Assembly: GCF_000430045.1 (NCBI RefSeq)
Contig: NZ_KE387027.1
Span: forward strand, 75,700 to 110,680
Direction: 5' to 3'
From: Calidithermus chliarophilus DSM 9957
Lineage (GTDB): Bacteria > Deinococcota > Deinococci > Deinococcales > Thermaceae
DNA length: 34,981 nt
The notes under the pieces are model-generated. The model made no database searches and had not been told where the DNA came from. It worked only from the letters and a program-made list of their open reading frames with translations. A program made the position numbers and the translations under genes. Every line of letters begins with the position of its first letter. The first letter of the stretch is position 1. Below, in pieces: positions 32,553 through 34,981 of this stretch.

Positions 32553-33215
32553 TCACTTCCGCCCATAATCCGCCGGATTCTCGCCCCAAGCCTCGGTATC
32601 CCACTTGAGCACGCGGTTGGGGTAGGAGTAGCTCGCCAGCCAGGCTTCGGCGCGCTCGAGCCGCTCGCGCAGCTCGGGGCTTAGCTGCTCGCGGAGCTGG
32701 GTCCTGGCTTTCTTGCCGCGCAGCCAGGCCATCGCCGTCACGGAGTCGGTGTAGACGGGGCGGGGGTCGCCGTTTTTGACGCACAGGGCCAGGGTTTCCA
32801 CCAGGGCTAAGAACTCGCCGACGTTGTTGGTGCCCCGCGCGTAGGGCCCCCGGGCGAAGACCACCTCGCGGCTTTCGGTGTGGACGCAGCGGTACTCGAG
32901 CACCCCCGGGTTGCCGCTGCAGGCGGCGTCCACGCTGTAGCTGTCCCAGACGGGCGGGTTGGCCAGGATGCGCCGGGAACCGGCTTTAGGCGTAGCGGCG
33001 CCAGTCGCTCCCGATCGGGAATCTGCCTTGGGTTTTTGGCCGATGTGCTGCTGGGGGTTGCCGCCGAAGGCGGCGCGGGCGGCCTCGAGGCTCTCGAAGG
33101 CCTTGTACTTGGCACCGGCGTAGCCCTTCACCTGGGCCTCGGCGGCGCTCCAACTGTCGAAGATGCCCTTCTGGCGGCCTTCCCACACGACGTAATACTT
33201 GGTCTTCTTCGCCAC
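32553..33215 (-). CDS. rnhA: Ribonuclease HI with N-terminal hybrid-binding domain
   Basis: 220 residues. Residues 5-50 (KYYVVWEGRQKGIFDSW, AEAQVKGYAGAKYKAFES) form the viroplasmin-like RNA/DNA hybrid-binding domain seen at the N-terminus of many RNase H1 proteins. After a linker, the RNase H domain carries carboxylates Asp96 (YSVDAACSGNPG), Glu134 (NNVGEFLAL), Asp157 (VYTDSVTAMAWL) and Asp206 (WDTEAWGENPADYG). It cleaves the RNA strand of RNA/DNA hybrids, removing R-loops and primers. GTG start, four bases after the stop of the ModE-like gene, so the two are co-transcribed. Confidence 0.9.
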   Translation of the reverse strand: MAKKTKYYVVWEGRQKGIFDSWSAAEAQVKGYAGAKYKAFESLEAARAAFGGNPQQHIGQKPKADSRSGATGAATPKAGSRRILANPPVWDSYSVDAACSGNPGVLEYRCVHTESREVVFARGPYARGTNNVGEFLALVETLALCVKNGDPRPVYTDSVTAMAWLRGKKARTQLREQLSPELRERLERAEAWLASYSYPNRVLKWDTEAWGENPADYGRK

Positions 33216-33219
33216 CGCC

Positions 33220-33561
33220 CTACTCTACCGGCTCGAAGGCCTGGGCGAACTGCTCGCGCACCACCCGCTCGAGGCCCTCTACCACCTTCGCGTAGCGCGC
33301 CAGCAGGGCCTGGGCCTCGGGCGTGAGCTCGCTGCCCCCGCCGCTCTCGCCGCCCGAGTGCTTGCGGAGCAGGGCGAAGCCCAGCCGCGCCTCGGCCTCG
33401 CGCACCTGCTCCCAGGCCTTGCGGTAGCTCACCCCGATCCGGCGGGCCCCCTCCTTGAGGCTGCTGTGCTCGGCTACGGCCCGCAGCAGCCGGTACAGCC
33501 CCGGCCCCATCAGGTACTCGCCGGAGGGGGTCTCGAGCCAGAACTTCACCCGCGGGCGCAT
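33220..33561 (-). CDS. ModE-like winged-helix DNA-binding protein
   Basis: 113 residues matching the N-terminal DNA-binding domain of ModE and related LysR-type winged helices: YRLLRAVAEHSSLKEGARRIGVSYRKAWEQVREAEARLGFALL, then the wing RKHSGGESGGGSELTPEAQALL. The molybdate-binding TOBE/Mop domains are absent. Such single-domain ModE proteins are known, and some still regulate molybdate genes, sensing by unknown means. moaB elsewhere in the window gives weak support for a link to molybdenum. A TAAACT box lies six bases before the ATG on the minus strand (leaderless). rnhA follows after four bases; the functional reason is not clear. Confidence 0.82.
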   Translation of the reverse strand: MRPRVKFWLETPSGEYLMGPGLYRLLRAVAEHSSLKEGARRIGVSYRKAWEQVREAEARLGFALLRKHSGGESGGGSELTPEAQALLARYAKVVEGLERVVREQFAQAFEPVE

Positions 33562-33567
33562 GGCCCC

Positions 33568-33573
33568 AGTTTA
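33568..33573 (-). promoter_or_regulatory. -10 box of the ModE-like gene, leaderless type
   Basis: On the minus strand TAAACT is followed by six bases and the ATG. The divergent pepF -10 box is only 23 bases away, so the two promoters overlap back to back. Confidence 0.5.
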
Positions 33574-33596
33574 CGCGCGGGCCGCGGGCAGGGGGA

Positions 33597-33602
33597 TACA
33601 AT
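33597..33602 (+). promoter_or_regulatory. -10 box of pepF, leaderless type
   Basis: TACAAT is followed by seven bases (CGGGGAC) and the ATG at 33610. GGGG is the only ribosome-binding-like stretch. Confidence 0.5.
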
Positions 33603-33609
33603 CGGGGAC

Positions 33610-34784
33610 ATGGTCAAAACCCTACCCCCGCGCTCCGAACTGCCCAAGGAACAGACCTGGAACGTCGAAGCCCTATTCCCCTCGGTCGAAGACTGGCACA
33701 AAGCCCTCGAGGCCGCCCTGGCCTCGGTGGCCGAGCTCGAGCCCTTCAAAGGCCAGCTAGGGGCCTCGCCCCAGGCGCTGCTGCAGGCCCTGCAGACCCG
33801 CGACCGGCTGCAACTCGCCGCCGGCAAGGTGTTCATGTACGCCAGCCTCAACCAGTCCACCGACGGGGCCAACCCGCTCTACACCACCATGTTCACCCAG
33901 GCCCGCGGCGCGCTCGCCCGGCTGGGCGCGGCGGCGGCCTACATCGAGCCCGAGATCCTCACCATCCCCCCCGAGCGGCTCGAGGCGTGGATGCAGGCCG
34001 ACCCCGAGCTCGCGGTCTACCGGCACTACTTCGAGGCGCTGCACACCCGCAAGCCCTTCGTGCGCAGCGGCGAGGTCGAGGCGGTGCTGGCGGCGGTGAG
34101 CGACCCCCTGGGCGGGCACAGCGCCACGGCCTCGGCGGCCACCAACGCCGACATGACCTTCCGCCCCGTCGAACACGCGGGGCAGGTTTACCCGGTGGCC
34201 CACGCCACGGTGGGCGAGCTGCTCGTCCACCCCGAGCCCGCCGTGCGCCGCGCGGCCTGGGAGTCCTACGCCGACGGGCACCTGGCCTTCAAGAACACCC
34301 TGGCCTCGGCCCTGCAGGGCAGCGTCAAGGCCTACGCCTTCCAGGCCAAGACGCGGGGCTACAAGAGCAGCCTCGAGATGGCCCTCTGTGTGAGCCGCAC
34401 CGTGGACAACATCCCCCGCGCGGTCTTCGACAACCTGCTGGCGACCTTCCGCGCCAACCTCCCCACCTGGCACCGCTTCTGGCGGCTGCGCAAGAAGGCC
34501 ATGGGCGGCAGGCTCCACGCCTCCGACGTCCCCGTCTACGACTCGCCCGCCCCCATCGCGCCCAGCCCCAAGATCACCTTCGCCGAGGCCTGCGAGGTGA
34601 TCTGCCGGGGCATGGAGCCTTTGGGCCGGGAGTACGTCGAGCCCATGCGCCGCGGCCTGTTCGAGGAGCGCTGGGTGGACTGGGGCCAGAACCAGGGCAA
34701 GCGGGCCGGGGCCTACTCCTCGGGCCTGAAGGGCACCTTCCCCTACATCTTCATGAGCTGGAGCGACGACCTCTACTCCATGAT
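33610..34784 (+). pseudogene. pepF: Oligoendopeptidase F (M3), disrupted by insertion sequence
   Basis: About 390 residues of a normal M3 peptidase (LPKEQTWNVEALFPSVEDW, AAWESYADGHLAFKNTLA, YKSSLEMALCV, KAMGGRLHASDVPVYD, RAGAYSSGLKGTFPYIFM), out of the usual 560-600. After WSDDLYSM the sequence stops resembling the family. The expected next residues are TLAHELGH, with the zinc-binding HEXXH. IS DNA begins there instead, and its transposase starts 27 bases later. The pepF frame stays open through the IS DNA to the window edge, making a meaningless tail. The product would lack the active site, so the gene is inactive unless the element excises. The 3' part should lie beyond the window. Confidence 0.85.
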
Positions 34785-34981
34785 ACCCTTTCCTGTTGTA
34801 TCCTTCGTTTATGACCGTAGCCGACCATCTAACCTTGAGCGAGCTATGGCGGAGGGTCAAGAAGGCCAAGGATCCGATAGAAAGGACCCGCTTCCTGGCG
34901 GTCTACCACGCCAAGCGGGGGCTCACCGCCAAGGAGATCGCCAGGATCACCTTGAACAGCTCCCGCTGGGTGCAGGCAACG
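34781..34981 (+). mobile_element. IS630-family insertion sequence, left part
   Basis: The junction with pepF is placed at 34781-34786, where M3 peptidase similarity ends. A TA dinucleotide at 34784-34785 would fit the TA target of the IS630/Tc1-mariner group. The left terminal repeat cannot be defined without the right end, which is outside the window. Its GC content looks lower than that of the surrounding genes. Confidence 0.7.
34811..34981 (+). CDS. IS630-family transposase, N-terminal part
   Basis: 57 codons from an ATG to the window edge: MTVADHLTLSELWRRVKKAK, then DPIERTRFLAVYHAKRGLTA, then KEIARITLNSSRWVQAT. This is the typical N-terminal helix-turn-helix of IS630 transposases, which have a run of charged helix, RTRxLAV, then G-T-x-x-E-I-A and S-x-x-W-V. 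The DDE catalytic domain lies beyond the window. The start is 27-30 bases inside the inferred left end, as expected for a compact IS. Confidence 0.75.
   Translation, partial: MTVADHLTLSELWRRVKKAKDPIERTRFLAVYHAKRGLTAKEIARITLNSSRWVQAT

Overview
The window is high-GC DNA (roughly 70% by eye) from a member of the Thermaceae (Deinococcus-Thermus). A Calidithermus- or Meiothermus-like organism is my inference. It rests on GC content, the futalosine menaquinone genes mqnE-mqnA, many TANNNT -10 boxes 6-7 nt before start codons, and an extreme abundance of the hexamer CTCGAG. No rRNA, tRNA or CRISPR array was seen. Apart from the mobile parts, this is chromosomal housekeeping territory.

Layout. 1-3847: surface polysaccharide genes (end of an O-antigen ligase-like protein, two GT4 glycosyltransferases, gmd). 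3848-4225: gene-free, holding a MITE-like element. 4226-7515: HAD phosphatase, lptB and a DUF3084 coiled-coil membrane protein. 7547-10868: an ornithine cyclodeaminase-like protein, a CobW GTPase, a SlyD-type isomerase and MoaB. 10914-10970: a relic of a VapB antitoxin. 11017-15198: mutS-mutL. 15445-18241: purU, an HtrA protease and an orphan. 18226-20235 (minus): mqnE-mqnA. 20342-22900: an orphan membrane protein, a LacI regulator and a PlsY-like acyltransferase. 23175-25092: thyA with a large in-frame insertion, then folA. 25188-32370: an ABC-F ATPase, an LCP ligase, ftsH and a TPR protein. 32553-33561 (minus): a ModE-like regulator and a hybrid-binding RNase HI. 33610-34981: pepF broken by an IS630-type insertion sequence that runs off the window.

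Two things stand out. First, thymidylate synthase carries about 192 extra in-frame residues that look like a complete homing endonuclease (HNH-type core plus an IENR1/NUMOD DNA-binding repeat). There are no intein splice residues and no evident intron. Second, at least nine intergenic regions carry pieces of one composite repeat: tandem heptanucleotides that drift in sequence but keep a strict 7-nt period, usually placed around a pair of conserved G/C hairpins in fixed order.

How the genes work together: thyA-folA forms the dTMP/tetrahydrofolate cycle, and purU also acts on folate one-carbon units. mqnE and mqnA are early futalosine-pathway steps. mutS-mutL is a mismatch-repair operon. gmd and the glycosyltransferases, lptB and the LCP protein all bear on the cell envelope. 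HtrA and FtsH are envelope and membrane quality-control proteases.
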